From: Istiophorus platypterus
Lineage: Eukaryota > Chordata > Actinopteri > Istiophoriformes > Istiophoridae
Assembly (NCBI GenBank): GCA_016859345.1
Contig: CM029131.1
Location: 12,692,378-12,756,377 of the forward strand
Reading direction: 5' to 3'
DNA: 64,000 bases
Shown here piece after piece: positions 13,933 to 26,396 of the stretch (the stretch's first letter is position 1; each line of letters begins with the position of its first letter). The notes beneath the pieces are model-generated. The model was not told the origin of the DNA and made no database searches. It saw nothing but the letters and a program-made list of their open reading frames with translations. The position numbers were made by a program, and so were the translations under genes.

Positions 13933-16900
13933 TCATTCGCTGGCGGCGAGCGCCGATCCCAGCGTCGCTATGAAGCGGTGGACGTCGCTGAAGCTGTTGT
14001 AGAGCGGCACTGGCGCCACTCGCAGGACGCTGGGCTCCCTCATGTCGCACTGAGACACAGGAAATGAGACGATAAAACAGGTTCCAGTGCGATCGGTCAG
14101 TACTTTAACCAGTTTTCACCTCCACATAAAATAGAATGTACATTTGTGTTTTCTGCATATTTAAGGTCTGAGCATTTACTTTAAAGATGCTGTAAGTGCA
14201 CCTGCTATTTTAAAAATAATTTTGAAATAAAAAACTAAATTCTCATTTGAATCTGCCTTTATCGAGCTTTACAGATCAACATGTACTAATGAAATCTGTT
14301 CCCATACAAAATACCAGATGCCTTAATTACAGTTGTTTTCATAAGTATTTGGACAAATGTTTTGGAAACAAATGAACATGTGATTGAAGTGTAGACTTTT
14401 TTTTCTTTAAAACAAAAAGGAATTACAACCATCTTTATACATGGTCCCTCGTTTTCAGGGGCTCAGAAGTAATTGGACAATTTACAGTTGATAAGTTTGT
14501 GTCCTTGTCAAAAGTCCACAATCAAAAGTCCACATCTTCATAAATGTAAATGAGGGTTTTAGCACCAGGTAAAAAAGGCCAGTTGTTGTCATATTTAGAA
14601 TTATGTCAATTGTCCAATTACTTCTCAGCCTCTGACAATGACGACCTAGGTATAAAAATGGCTGTAATTCCTAAAATGTTAACGTAAAATTTTTGTGAAA
14701 CCCCTCGAATAAAAGCTGATTTTTTCAGATTCATCAGGGCGACATACAGAGGCAGCATTACAAAAAACCTTGTCACCATCCAAATAATTGCTTGCTGTCG
14801 CTGACCATGTGCCGGCTACTCACCGCGACCCCCCTCTTCTCCAGCTCCATGAAGACCTTCCTGATGGGCACGGAGAAGGAGAGCGAGAGCTGGCAGCCTC
14901 TCTGCTCCGGGTCCGAAGGCGTGATGATGCGGACGTGGGGTTTGAGGGGCTGGGCCGGGTCCTCGGTGTAGTAGTGCTGGATCAGGTACTCCAGGTAGCC
15001 CGTGAGCAGGACGGACTTCCTGCGCAGCGCCTGCATGCTGGTAATGTTGTATACCTGGAACAAAGTAAAGTGTTGTCAGTGTAAATGGTGTCTCAAGAGC
15101 TTTTTCAGATCATTTTAATTTTGGATCGTGGTTATGCAGAAAATTTTGGACAAATTGGGTTTTTTTTTGTTTTTGTTTTTTGATTAACTGAAAGATTCAT
15201 AGGTCAACGAGGAAACTGGAAATTTTTCCTACACAAAAATGTTAAATCAAGGAAATTTTTCAACCTTTTTTCATGCAAGACAAAGACTTATGATTTAAAT
15301 TAAAAAAAAAAAAAAAAGATAAATAACTTGACAAAAAACAGGACTAGAAGTAAAAACAAGGTGCCACTGACTGCAATACCTCCAAACTGGCCTGCAGGGG
15401 GCAGACTAGCAGGACTGGCTGGTTGGAGAGTCTGAAGCCGCTCACGCCGGGCTGCAGCTCCAGCACTAAAACCAGAGGAAGAGGAAGAAGAAAACTGAGA
15501 AAACACCTGGAGCTTCTAATTATTCATTTAGAGCCTAAAGGACAAAATGCATAGGCCAAAGTAAATATTGAGGTTTGGCCTAAAAATCACCAGGTGTAAT
15601 ATCCGTTGACACCACAAGGTGGCAGCACACATCAAGTACAGTGATTATACATATACATATGTATAAAAAATATATATATATATAGATATATATATAGAGA
15701 TATATATATCTCTATATATATATAGATAGATATATATATAGATAGATAGATACACATGTGTGTATATATATATATATATATATAAAACACAACAACAATA
15801 ATTGTTTCCTTTACTGTTGTTCATCTGGAAGCGAGTTTTCAGGTCATGCCCCCACCATCCCATCAGCCTGGAGGACACAGTCACAGCAGAAACAGAATTA
15901 CGTTCAGATAATGTCCATATTTAGAGTCATTTACGGTAAAAAAAGAATAAAGAAACCGTCACTTTTCAGCTGTTACACTTCAGATTAAATGATTCCAGTT
16001 CTTTTCTGGAATAACCTCAGGAGTATTTTTAAATCTGAATGGGAAAGTGTTTGTCTATAGATAAACAGAAAAAAATTATACATAGGGAATAGTTATAATG
16101 TGAAGAAATTTTTTAAAATGATGTGTCTTTCCCTAAACATACCAAATTTAACAAGTCTGTAGGAAATTAATAGATGAAATTCAGACCTCTGAAATAAAAT
16201 CCTTTGTAATTTACTACACTTTTCTCAAAGCTATGAAAAATTCATCAACCCAAGGAAGTGATGAAGTAGGCTGTTGAGAAGCGGAGTCAAAAGTAAAGAT
16301 TAAAAGATCATTAAAAATTACGTTTAACAAACCAAAAACAAGAAAGACTGATGATTCTGCTGTTTTTCTTTTTTATTTGCTGACGTATAAATGATTTAAC
16401 CTCTATGGAGGCAGCTGAATTATGAGATTCATCATCAGGTTTTCAGGTTTTTGTCTAACACTAAAAATTAGACTAACATCCGAGCGTACACAGGCTGTAA
16501 ACACTCACGCTGGTTTGATGGCGTCTTTGTGCTTCTCGTGGATAAAGGCTCCTGCCAGACCACCAGCACCTGAATTTAGATACTGGGCGAAGAAAATCAG
16601 TCACTCAATCAGTCAGTAAATCAGTCATTCAGATTCAGTCACAGTGGGGTCTCGGGGTCTCGGGGTCCCGGGGTCCCGGGGCCCCGGGGTCCCGGCGTCA
16701 GCTTACCTTGTAGGAGCACCAGCAGGCGAAGTCGACCCCCCAGTCGTGCAGCTTTAACTCCACGTTTCCAGCGGCGTGGGCGCAGTCGAATCCAACGAAG
16801 CAGCCCTGACAGACAAGAGCACGTCATCCCCACAGTCAAGTAATGATCTTTATTCTACGATACAACTTTTAGAAACTGATTAAGATAAATCTATTTATGG

Positions 16901-19900
16901 GAACATTAAAAGAATCAGTTGTCCAAGTGTCTAATAGGACTGTTGGGACATTTCGTGTCCAGTCTCGTTTTCACCTTCCTGTGACCGGCCTCGGTGATGG
17001 CGGCCATGTTGAACAGCTGGCCGGTGTAATACTGAACCCCGCTGAACATCACCACGGCGATGGAGTCACCCTCCCTCTCGATGGCTCGCAGGATGTCCTC
17101 CGTTCTCAGAGTGTCCTCCCCCTTAAGAGGTAGAGTCATCGGTCAGACTTTCTTTTCTGACGTCTCTCGTCCTCTTCCTTGTCTTTTCTTTCATCCCTAC
17201 CTGACACCATTTATCTACATACACAGGAATGTGTGTTGTGTTCAAATACTGATCAACTTCCAACCCCTGTGTTGTTTTAAAAGCATTTAGACTTGAGATA
17301 GTCTGTCTCAAGAACAGCTGTTAGGACACTGATAGAGTCCAGCTGAGTCCCCGGGATCAGTTGCCATAAAAAACCAAGCTCGTAAAGATATGATGAACTG
17401 AAAATAGTCCCAACACAGGGAGAGGCTAGAGTATTCCTGTTTTGGACATGTGATCAGTTTTCTGTGGGTTTTAATTTGTCTTGCAGAATCAGGTTGGATC
17501 AGGTTGGAGACGCCTGGTTCCCCTGAAACTCCCTCCTACACACTGTTATATAACACAAAAACTACGAAGGAAAAAGATCCAAATAATAATCAAAGAGCAA
17601 TCAAACTTTTCCTTTGGTTTTAAGTGATATTTTGGTTTCTGTTGACCTGCAAATCACACACTTGGGCGCCACTGAGCTTTTCTCACCATGCAGCTTTCAT
17701 TTAACTTAGACTGAACGTTAAAGTGAGAGAATCCAGCCTCCTGAAAAACACTGACTTTAGCAGAACGCTGAGTGTGGAGTAAAACGTGTCGGACATACCG
17801 GCCTGGGCGACAGCAGCAGCATGCTCCGCTGGGGGTCAAACCCTCGCAGCCTGATCTGGGACTCCACGGCGTACTGAGGACAGGAGGGGGTGGGGACGAG
17901 GGCTTGTTTTCATCATCAGGACACCACAGAAAAGTTACAGAAACATTAAGAGTCCAGAACAGGGAGAACTAATGTGGAACAACGGTGCTGATTGTCGGTT
18001 TCCTCCGATATATCGATAGATACTCAGTAAAAAAACAAAACACAATTTTACTTCCTGTCAGTGAAGCTTTTGCATGACAAAATTTAACCAAACTGTCCCA
18101 CAAGTTTATAAACTTATGAATTTGTAAAAGAATTTCCTATTGTTTCCTCTACTCACGTGGTCTGAGGGAAAGGCTTTGTCTTCCAGAAGGATTTTGTGCC
18201 GAGCGGCTGTGGGTTTGTAGAAGGAGAGCTGCCAAATAAAGGCATGATACAGCCATCAGTATTTAAATTAACCAAATATCCACAGTTAGGTACATAAATA
18301 TTTGGACAGTGATGCAATTTTCCTAGTTTTGCCTCTTTACACCACCATGATGGGTCTGAAACAAACGAATCAGGATGCACTTGAAGTGTAGACTCAGCAT
18401 TAATTCAAGGCGTTTCACAAAAATTTTACTTATAAATGAATTCTTCTTTCATCCTTCTTTTTAAGAATGTACCAAATCGTTTACTTGGCCGCTCCTAAAG
18501 TTTCTGCGATCCGACTGACAGGTCTGTTTTTTTTTTTCAGCAGCTAGCAAATGTACATACGACAACTTGGAACCAACCCCAGACAGATTATTTGTTTAAT
18601 TTGTCATTGAATAATGAGAAGACAGGTCAGACCAGGCCATAAAACTGTCAGTCAATTCTTCAATTACTTCTGAGCCCTTGAGAATGGAGGACTACATATT
18701 AGAATGGCTGAAATTCCTAAACGGTTAATGTGATGTTTTTGTGGAACCTCTTAAATTACAGCCAAAATCTTGATTTTGATCACATCTCGATTTGTTTGTT
18801 TCAAATCCGTGGTTGTTGACTACAGAGGTGGAGTTATGACGACTGTGTCTGTCCAAATACTTATGAACCCAACTGTACATTTGATAAATATGCCCCAACA
18901 GAAAACTCCATCAGTGTCTCACCATTAGAAGGTGTAAATTGACGGTGAGGCCGTTCATCAGTGCCACTTCTTCAGCTTTGGCACCTGTAACAAACACAAT
19001 AAGACCTGTCTGGTTTCATTCGTCCCGTTCAGAGAAGCCGTTGGTGATTTACCTGTTATTTGATTTTATCAGAAACCAGGAGCTCCGCTGATGTTTAGAA
19101 AAGCAGAAACAGACACTTTATCACCTACATTTCTTAGCCTGAGGAATCATCTGACATTTTACACACCTGGTATTTAAGCTGCTGTGTCCTGACACCTTCC
19201 TCTGCCTGCCTCTGGTGCTGTTTTTAATAGGGAAACACCCAGTTCTCTGAACTAATTCTACTCATAAAACACACATAAACCCACACTGACATGCAAAAAG
19301 ATTTCACACCCTCAAGTACTGTTTTTCACCTTTTGGTCTTTTCTAAAAATGTATGAAAGTACCACACAGCCCTAAGACAATAGTCTGGAAATCATCAATC
19401 GAACGTGATCTGTTGGAAATCGGACCGATTGGTGATATGAGGAGTTCCTGAGCATGATCTCGAATAAGGAAAAGAAAAGGTCTAACCTCTCTGTCTCGCA
19501 CGTCTATATTTAGAAACTATCCTCTCCAGGTACAAGATTAACGTTTATAACTCGAGACTTATTTTAGAACCTCCATGTGAACTTTGGATTCTACAAAACA
19601 AATTGCAGCGAATTATAAAAGGCAACCACACAGAATAAAATTATGGAAAAATTCGTGACGAGGATCACATACGGAGGAAAACAGCTGTTTGAGTCTCAGC
19701 TGTGGAAATAAATGAATGTTCCACCCAGGGACTTTACATTATTTCACTACAGAGCTTTGTGGGTGCCAAAGAAATTCTGGGCCTGTGTCTGTATTTGTGT
19801 TGTCGCTGGGGGGTTTTAAGGGGTTTGCTTATTAAATTAATCTCAATCAGCTTGTTCTACTCAGGGAGGGGGTTTTATTTGAAGACGAATTAACAGATGA

Positions 19901-20773
19901 CCTGTGTTTGTGAGCGTAAAAGCCTCATTAAATAATCCTTCTGATGATTGTTTTTCCCCTATTTGGTCATAAATATTGAAAATTACAGAGATATACATAA
20001 TAGTAAGAATTTTAAGCCAAGTTTTCATTGGATTTAACAGGTAATCTATCTAGATTTTTATGTTTTGTGTTGACTGTAGAGTCATAAATTTGCTGTCGTG
20101 TAGTTCAGGACTAACTACTAATAATCATGGTAATTATAATTAATTCTGGTTAAATAAAGGTTTAAAAAATGTCTCCCTTACCAACAACATTGGCCATTAA
20201 CTCCTCTATGTTGTTTTCAGCCCAGGCCCAAGGTCGGGAGCCCTCAGTGTGACCGTGGACACCCCTGGAAGAAGAGTTCACTTCAGTGCCATTCAAAAAT
20301 CTAAACAAAAAAAACAACTTAATCTGAGGCTCTGCGTGAATATGACCACAGGGTTCACCTACGTTTTAGCCCACTTCTCCAGCTCCTCCTCCAGGTACTT
20401 CCTGGCCATTTTGGGCTGCAACCCCAGGGAGTTCCCCACCAGGTAGATGCAGTCCTTGCTGCCATCAACCAGCGAGATATCAGCTACGGAGACATCAGAA
20501 AAGACAAGGAATCCAAAAACATTTGCATCATAATCCACAGACCAAACTCTGAAATCCGGATATCGTTCGTCTCCTACATGTTTCATGCGGCGTCTTTTAC
20601 TCACAAGGGGGCAAATCTGCGATTTTGGGAAGCAGGAATTTCCCCCTGAGATATCTCAGCTCGTCCCTCTGGTCCAGGAATGAGGCCACCTCCTCTGAGG
20701 TCGGACTGCAGCCCAAGGAGGCCGAAACTCGCTCCAGAGTCTCTCTGGCGGTTGAGCCGGTGAACGGGTCCAT
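13933..20773 (-). CDS. kynu: kynureninase, complete gene (13 coding exons)
   Basis: Cytosolic PLP enzyme of tryptophan catabolism that splits kynurenine or 3-hydroxykynurenine into (hydroxy)anthranilate and alanine. Coding exons in transcript order: 20605-20773, 20363-20483, 20182-20264, 18923-18984, 18157-18228, 17799-17873, 16975-17121, 16707-16805, 16509-16582, 15815-15867, 15380-15465, 14824-15054, 13933-14049. All introns are GT-AG, phases agree throughout, and the sum is 1389 nt (462 residues plus stop; human KYNU has 465). Residues known in the human enzyme fall at the same numbers: His102 (GHTEG), Tyr275-Lys276 (CSYK, the PLP lysine), Trp305, Ser332-Asn333 (LSNQP). Further matches are GNSLGLQP near the N-terminus and AFPSDH. 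No stops or frameshifts were seen, so the gene looks functional. It lies head to head with the slain1-like gene. The start used is the one matching the human N-terminus; an upstream in-frame start is possible. Exon edges may be off by a base. Confidence 0.96.
14330..14760. mobile_element. Tc1/mariner-type MITE, truncated, in kynu intron
   Basis: Begins with CAGTTGTTTTCATAAGTATT preceded by TA, and its interior matches the longer element at 18283-18875 (fragments such as AAGTAATTGGACA and GGCTGTAATTCCTAAAA). The 3' terminal inverted repeat is missing, so the copy is truncated. It lies in the last kynu intron (14050-14823) and has no coding capacity. Confidence 0.6.
15612..15626 (+). promoter_or_regulatory. 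CTCF-like motif
   Basis: CCACAAGGTGGCAGC fits the CTCF core (CCANNAGRTGGCRS). It lies in the kynu intron between coding exons 10 and 11. Confidence 0.45.
15645..15787. repeat. palindromic AT/GATA-rich microsatellite
   Basis: Imperfect TA and (TAGA)n runs arranged as nested palindromes, for example TATATAGAGATATATATATC followed by its complement. It starts only about 30 nt inside the intron from the donor of kynu coding exon 10 (15815-15867, minus strand). Confidence 0.9.
18283..18875. mobile_element. Tc1/mariner-type non-autonomous element with TIRs
   Basis: The left end CAGTTAGGTACATAAATATT and the right end, read on the minus strand, CAGTTGGGTTCATAAGTATT are inverted copies followed by TGGACA on both sides. 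The element is about 590 bp with no transposase, so it is a MITE-like copy; the TA target duplication is visible only on the right. It lies in the kynu intron 18229-18922. The exact family was not determined. Confidence 0.7.
18985..20181. other. kynu intron 3, no second gene
   Basis: 1.2-kb intron between coding exons 3 and 4. Around 19440-19700 there is a stretch rich in broken open frames that may be a fragment of a retroelement, but I could not name it. Confidence 0.4.
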
Positions 20774-20807
20774 TGCTCTGAGGGGGGAGGGGGCACCTGG
20801 GGGGGGC
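20774..20807 (-). other. kynu: kynu 5' UTR or N-terminal extension, same exon as ATG
   Basis: The exon holding the usual kynu ATG extends upstream to a strong acceptor (TTTCCTCTCTGCAG) at 20808-20821. The 34 nt between acceptor and ATG are open in frame (Pro-rich, PPPGAPSPLRA), so they are either leader or coding depending on which start is used. Confidence 0.6.
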
Positions 20808-21058
20808 CTGCAGAGAGGAAACACGTCACTTCAATAGGGTTACCATAGAAACTCCAAAGACACTTTTCCATCAGATGCAGTTTTCCTTGGTACAGACACT
20901 TATTTTATTTCTTGCTTTGGAAAATGCTGCAGCCCAAAAAAAACAAAAACTAAATCCACCTTAGATCCAAGTTTAATCTACAGAAATGGTCTGAAAATGG
21001 AGGGGGGGTCACAGTGGCCCAAAGAAACATGAAGGCCAGGGTCTCTACCCCCCCCCCC

Positions 21059-21085
21059 CACACACACACACACACACACACACAC
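21059..21085. repeat. (CA)n microsatellite after C-run
   Basis: A run of C followed by about 13 CA dinucleotides. Confidence 0.9.
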
Positions 21086-21483
21086 TTCCTGTTATCCTGT
21101 CTGCTGCAGATGCACCGATCGACCGGCCAGTGACCAGACTTGACTGGTTTCCATCCTGACCAGTGACCGGTCCTTCGGTCCATCGGCCTCAGATCAGTCC
21201 GACTCTGCGTGTCAAACTTATGCTCATATACCGCAGTACCCCCCCCCCCCACCACATACACACACAGCTCGTCGTTCCTAATAACTGTGAGACCAAACAG
21301 CCTTGGAGGAAAAAAAACACTAATCATCATCAGAGTATAAAACCGTCACCACCACCTAACACGGCACCGCCCACCTCACCTGTACATGGCGTTTAGCGCG
21401 CATGCATGTAGATGAAGGTCCACACCCCTCCTGCTGCTGCCAGCCCCACCTCTCTGTGCTGAGTTTGCCTTTACTGTTCAATG

Positions 21484-21522
<39 letters not shown>
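21484..21522. repeat. (AAT)n microsatellite
   Basis: Thirteen AAT/ATA units followed by short (CAC)n and (ATC)n tracts to about 21549. Confidence 0.9.
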
Positions 21523-21523
<1 letters not shown>

Positions 21524-23536
21524 AACCACCACCACCATCATCATCATCCATGGTTGATGATTCCTTTGGCCTCGTTCAGAGAGAGAGTCAACAGGGAACC
21601 TATTGCCCTTCACCTTCTGTTCTCTCAGCATATTGACATAAAGTAATTATTACTCACAATGGATTTCCTCCTCTTCTCCTTGAATAACATGCAATAGCCA
21701 AAATGGTTTAAAATTCATTTTTATCTGTTCTTGTCTGTGACATATTTAACAGCCTGTGTCTTAGACACTGAGACTACAGAGAGAAGTGTGAGTTTTACTG
21801 GTTTGATGTCAGTGTATCCATCTATCAACAGATCACCTCACTGTCTTGTTTGTTTAAAGAAAAGCAACAAAAAAGTTTGTGCACCATGTCAAATTTAGTT
21901 TCTTAGAAAGAGAAAATCGGAATCAGTGCATCTCTACTGTCTCTATTACCTCTGGACAACACACCATAAATTAAAAGGCAAAAATGACCGAAGAAATCTT
22001 TAGAAATCATGCAGATCACATCCAATCAAAACTAAAAGACAAATAATCTGAAATTATTTTAGAAAAATATACATTTGCGACTAAATAATTCACCATGACC
22101 GAGCAAAATACTAGTGACAGGAATCACATAACGGCATTAAGAATAACGGTCGCCTGTAAACCAGTGAAAACGGTCTCACATCTGAACACAATCTACGACA
22201 GCAGTATCTGTTCCAGTCCAGTTCTACCGCAGGAGCGGCCGCTATACAGGCCTGTCTCGGTCCGAGAGGCAGACACGTGGCCGGCAGTGGGGCCCACGGT
22301 GGAATGAAAGCGGGGACTCACGGTCGGATGAGCTTCCTCCGATCGGACTGCGCCCTGACTGAGCTGACCCCCGGCTCTGGGAACGCTCTTTAACCTCCCT
22401 GCCTGACTAGAGTTAATCATTGTCCCAGGGAACCATCGTGAAAGCTCCAGACCAGGCCAGACCTGATTCCTGTTTTCATCAGTGACATGTTCCTCAGACA
22501 GGACTGACTTCCCCCTTTTTTTTGTTTTGTTGGTCTTTAATAAACCGGTTTCACTTTCACTTGTGAAGTCCACACCAGCACACTGCTGACGTCGCCTGCT
22601 TTATGTCGTGCAGGCCCCACCGGGCCCCCAGCCACCATTCACAGACAACAAGCAATAAACGTTAGGTTGGTTTTGGCCCAGCGCCGACATCAGGCCGGAT
22701 ACGGTGGTTCTCAGCCTTTGAACACTTTGTCCCAGAGGTGATGGTGCCTTCTAAGCTAAAATCCCCAAAGCTATTGCAACAGCAGAGCCAATGGCGAAGA
22801 GACATAAAGTCAATGAACTGACAACAGGACTGAGGACAACAGATAACTGGTCATATGTCGGGTTTCTCCTTATCTCCCATGTTTTTGGTTTTCTTCATCC
22901 CCTCGCCACCAGATGACAGCAAAGCACCATCTTTCGTCGACGCCGAGGCCTCATGCATCTGTACCACACAGACTATGAATCCAGTGTCTGCAGTAAACAC
23001 GGGAGCAGTGCAATTTAGACTGGGCACATTCTTGGGAACATGACAGATGTAATGAAAGTGCAATATTTAATCAGATAAATAGCTTTGTTAGTTCTCCACT
23101 GAGCCACAACGGAGCATTTCTGTTTAGTTGACCGTTAATTGTTTGCGTTTCCATATTTCGAAACAAAAAGTTGTCCCAAGTCTTGGACGACCACCCGTAT
23201 CCTTGTCATAGACTCATTTGAATGAGCATTTTCTCTTTTCATTCGCTGAATATGTTATTTTCCAGACAACGATGCAGATCTTGTCTGAAATGCCGTTCAA
23301 TAAATGTAAAGCGAAGTCTGAAACTGCAGAAACCTCATCATGAAATCACTTGTAATATTCCTACAATATGACTTTATTGATGTGGTTTGTCTGTTTTTCT
23401 CTACCCTGTGTTTACTATTGTTTTATAACAGTTCATCACCCGTGTTCTCACTATGATTGAAATGTAAGGGCACTCAGTGTAAGCTCACTATGGAATAACA
23501 TCTACACTACAGGAGCTGTAAAAAGCCGAATCTTAC

Positions 23537-23568
23537 CTTGGAGATTCTTCTTCTGCCTCATTATTCAT
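23537..23568 (-). other. kynu: candidate upstream first exon of kynu
   Basis: On the minus strand an ATG at 23568 opens a short acidic peptide, MNNEAEEESPR, ending at a consensus donor (CCAAG/GTAAGA). It ends in phase 2, and splicing to the acceptor at 20808 restores frame exactly, giving MNNEAEEESPR-PPPGAPSPLRA-MDPF and then the canonical kynureninase. Purine at -3 of the ATG is favourable. Alternatively this is only a 5' UTR exon. Human KYNU has no such extension in the form I remember. Confidence 0.4.
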
Positions 23569-23569
23569 C

Positions 23570-26100
23570 TCCTCGCCACGGCTCACTAAGCCATCTGCTG
23601 TCGTTTCATCAGGTTAGCCAGAGCTCCCACTCCTGCTGAAGGTGATGTTTTCCGTCCACGCCACATAAAACTGTGCTGGAACCTGGATTGAAACACACAC
23701 AGTCTCTATTAAATGCACAGTTTTGTTTTTCATGATGCTCTTTCGGCATTTATCCCATTTTGTCAAGTTTCCACACAGTGGATGGTTATATGCATACAAA
23801 TTCAATCCGATTAGACTAAATTAAGATCATCAGACATTCCCTGTGACCCCCCCCCCCCCGCCTCCCCTCCAGAGCCCCCGGTAGGCTCTCCCCGACGGCC
23901 CCTTGAATCTGTATATCTGTCTCATTTGCAACATTCTCGTAGAAAAGCTACCACGATGTAGATTAGGTCCCACTCTCTAAGTGTCCTGCAGATCCACTCA
24001 AGTTAGACGTTTCCGTGCGTCTGCGGTTTTAAGCTCCTATGCAAAACAATTAGCTGTGTCACTGCAAAAATATGGAGAAATGCAATGAAATCTGGAAAAC
24101 TTTCGATGGAAATGCAGTATGAATTGATGGTACGTGCAGTATTTAAAACATTTATTTTTGTGTGAGAAATATTACAAATATATTGCATATGTATCACTTT
24201 GCATTTGCCGAGGATTTCAGTATTAGTTGATTTGTACATTCAGCGGTAAGGTTAGCCCCCCCACCCCCAAACAAAAAGGTATGCAACCTTTTGCATTTGC
24301 ATATTTTCCTCCAAATGAAAGGAGACGAATATTGGGTCTGTCACGGTTCTGCAACACACACATCGCCAGAAATACACAAATACACACACACACACACACA
24401 CAAGCTCCGGTCTTACCTCCAGCAGCGAAGCCTCAGCCCACTGTGCTGTTGAGCCTCTGCAGTGCCACTGGCTGTGCCTTCATCCCGCCGGCTCAGACGG
24501 AGCGTTATCCTCAGTGTGGACTTTTGCTCTGCTGTCCCTCCCCGAGAGCAAGGGGGGCAGGACCTGCCATGTAGATATCAGCCCTGTTGCAGTTCAATTT
24601 AAACCACCCTGCCCTCTGAAACCTTGAGCCATGGCTGCCCAAACACACACACACACACACACACAGGGCTCTGACTGTACCATATGGCCCTTGACAGAAG
24701 ACTGAGCCCTCGGGAGCCTGTAACCAGCCCTGAGGAGAGAAAGAGTGATGGGGGCAATATTTAGAAAGCGATTCAGAGGAAAAAATAAAGAAAAATGGCA
24801 TCAAAACTGCCACGTCATTCATTGTTGATTCTCTGTAGACGCTTGGCACAGGGGCCGTCCCCTGATGGATGAGGTTTACAGCTCGGGTTTGCTGAATGTT
24901 GTGCTGATATGATTCATTCAGCAGCTCTGTCAGGGATCTTAAAAGCTTTGCGAAGTAATGTAAGTATGCTAGTAATGCAACTACATGCCTGTGTGGCGAA
25001 ATTTCATATGTAATGGAGTCAAAATTACATTACACGAACAAAACCTGAGCCCGGAGACTCTATGTGCAGGAACATTTGTGGGTTTTTTTACGGTTGCCAT
25101 CAGGAACTTAACGTCCACTTCGACACTGTCTTTTACGATCTAAGTCCACCAGGCAACTATTTTGAAAGGTTTACGGTCTCAAGGACTTTGTCTTTGGAAA
25201 CTCTTCCATCAGGAATCTCTCTTCAAGGCTCCATGTTTATCATTAACCCACATTCATAGCAATTTGTGATGTTTTATTGCAAGATATGTTTTGTTTTTTG
25301 ATATGTCAGATTGCAGCAAGAGTGATAATAGTTTTGTCTTTCTTGTTCATCATAGCTCAAGCTCAGTCATGAGAGGCTGAGACTTGACTTGATTTTGAGC
25401 TCTTGACCACAGCCCTGCAGTCACGGTTTGTTCTTTAGGATTTCTAGATTATGTCAAGTGTTTTCTGTCATAGCTATTTCTGCAGCAGAAGCTTCAGTTC
25501 TTCATGTCAGTCGGTCATAGTAAAGTAATTTCACTGAAGAGCTGCTATTTTTTTCCCTAATGGAACAAATTGAGGAGCATGTGGAGGCAGGCAGGTAAAT
25601 ATAAACCCATTAGGCTGCTCTCACAGCCTTGAACCTCCATTCGGTCTATTGCACACAACACAAACACAGACACACACACGTTTGTCTGGGGAGGAGAAGG
25701 AGGTAATGGCGTGATGAAGCAAAAGTCAGACAAGCTGAATTCAAAGCAAAGACATTTTAACGACACATTAGCAGAAGTGGAAGCACTTTATTCACCAGCC
25801 GCAGCCATTAAATTCAGTCCGTCTGCTCTTTTTAAGGCGATTACGGAAAATTACATCAAATGCATTTGTCCGATAGATGAAATACGTCACACTACATGGC
25901 CAAAAGTGTGCGGACACGTGAACAAAACCGTAGACGGAGAAACAGCTGTGGCGTGTTGGAGGAAACAACAACCGCTGGATTCTTCTGTAAAACATTCGCC
26001 TCTGTTTCTGAAGTAGAAGTGACGCTGGGCAGTCGGGCCGCATTTAACACGTCGATCCCTCCATCGTTCAATATCAGGTACAACGTCAGGTACGCTAATA
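23570..26100. other. intergenic between kynu and slain1-like promoter
   Basis: No gene recognised. CA microsatellites lie at 24381-24402 and 24642-24665. An exact POU octamer (ATTTGCAT) at about 24295-24302 lies in a block with AAATGAAAGG. A stretch at 25700-25880 is complex and repeat-free and might be a conserved element. At 25891-25917 the sequence CTACATGGCCAAAAGTGTG resembles the end of a Tc1/mariner-type fish repeat, but no matching second end was found. Confidence 0.4.
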
Positions 26101-26172
26101 AATCCACCAATCAGAGGCGTCTTCTAGGCGGAAGCGGACTCAGCCGACCAATCAGCGTTTAGTTTGTTGCCT
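26100..26172 (+). promoter_or_regulatory. CCAAT/ETS promoter block, probably of slain1-like gene
   Basis: Two CCAAT boxes (ACCAATCAGAGG near 26106; ACCAATCAGCG near 26149), an ETS core in GGCGGAAGCGG between them, and a YY1-like CTATGGCGGAGG just downstream. This is the composition of a TATA-less vertebrate promoter. It faces the plus strand and is followed within 230 nt by a good splice donor. A role for kynu as a bidirectional promoter is less likely given the 2.5-kb distance to its candidate first exon. Confidence 0.45.
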
Positions 26173-26396
26173 GCTATGGCGGAGGCCGAGTGAGCGGGAA
26201 GGAGCAGACAGGGAAAAATGAAAAATGAGTGAAAATACGGAATAATAGCAACGTTTGAGCGGCGGCTCGGGAGCTTTCATTAACCAGCACCGTGAAAGAC
26301 TCGGTTACTGAAGGATGTCGGATGCTGAACAAACCTCTGGGCTGTTGTCGAGCGGGAGCCAAACGGCCGGATAACGAGCACACCTGCGGAGCCCAG
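26173..26396 (+). other. candidate 5' non-coding exon of slain1-like gene
   Basis: Follows the promoter block and ends in a consensus donor (GAGCCCAG/GTAAGG). An ATG within the YY1-like motif opens only five codons (MAEAE) before a stop, so the exon is leader, or the real start lies further on. Assignment to slain1 is by orientation and proximity only. Confidence 0.35.

Larger units (their letters stand above)
20822..23536. other. kynu upstream intron or 5' flank
   Basis: Contains a CA microsatellite (21059-21085), an (AAT)n tract, and complex DNA. No coding exon was recognised. If the exon at 23537-23568 is used, this is kynu intron 1. Confidence 0.45.

Noticed and set aside
16540..16582. 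A possible frameshift in kynu coding exon 9
   Set aside because: Seen only through a one-base misreading at a line break; with 16509-16582 as 74 nt all later phases and the numbering of Trp305 and Asn333 agree.
25891..25917. Complete Tc1-type element starting at CTACATGGCCAAAAG
   Set aside because: Only one terminus resembles a known fish repeat; no matching inverted end and interior not recognised.
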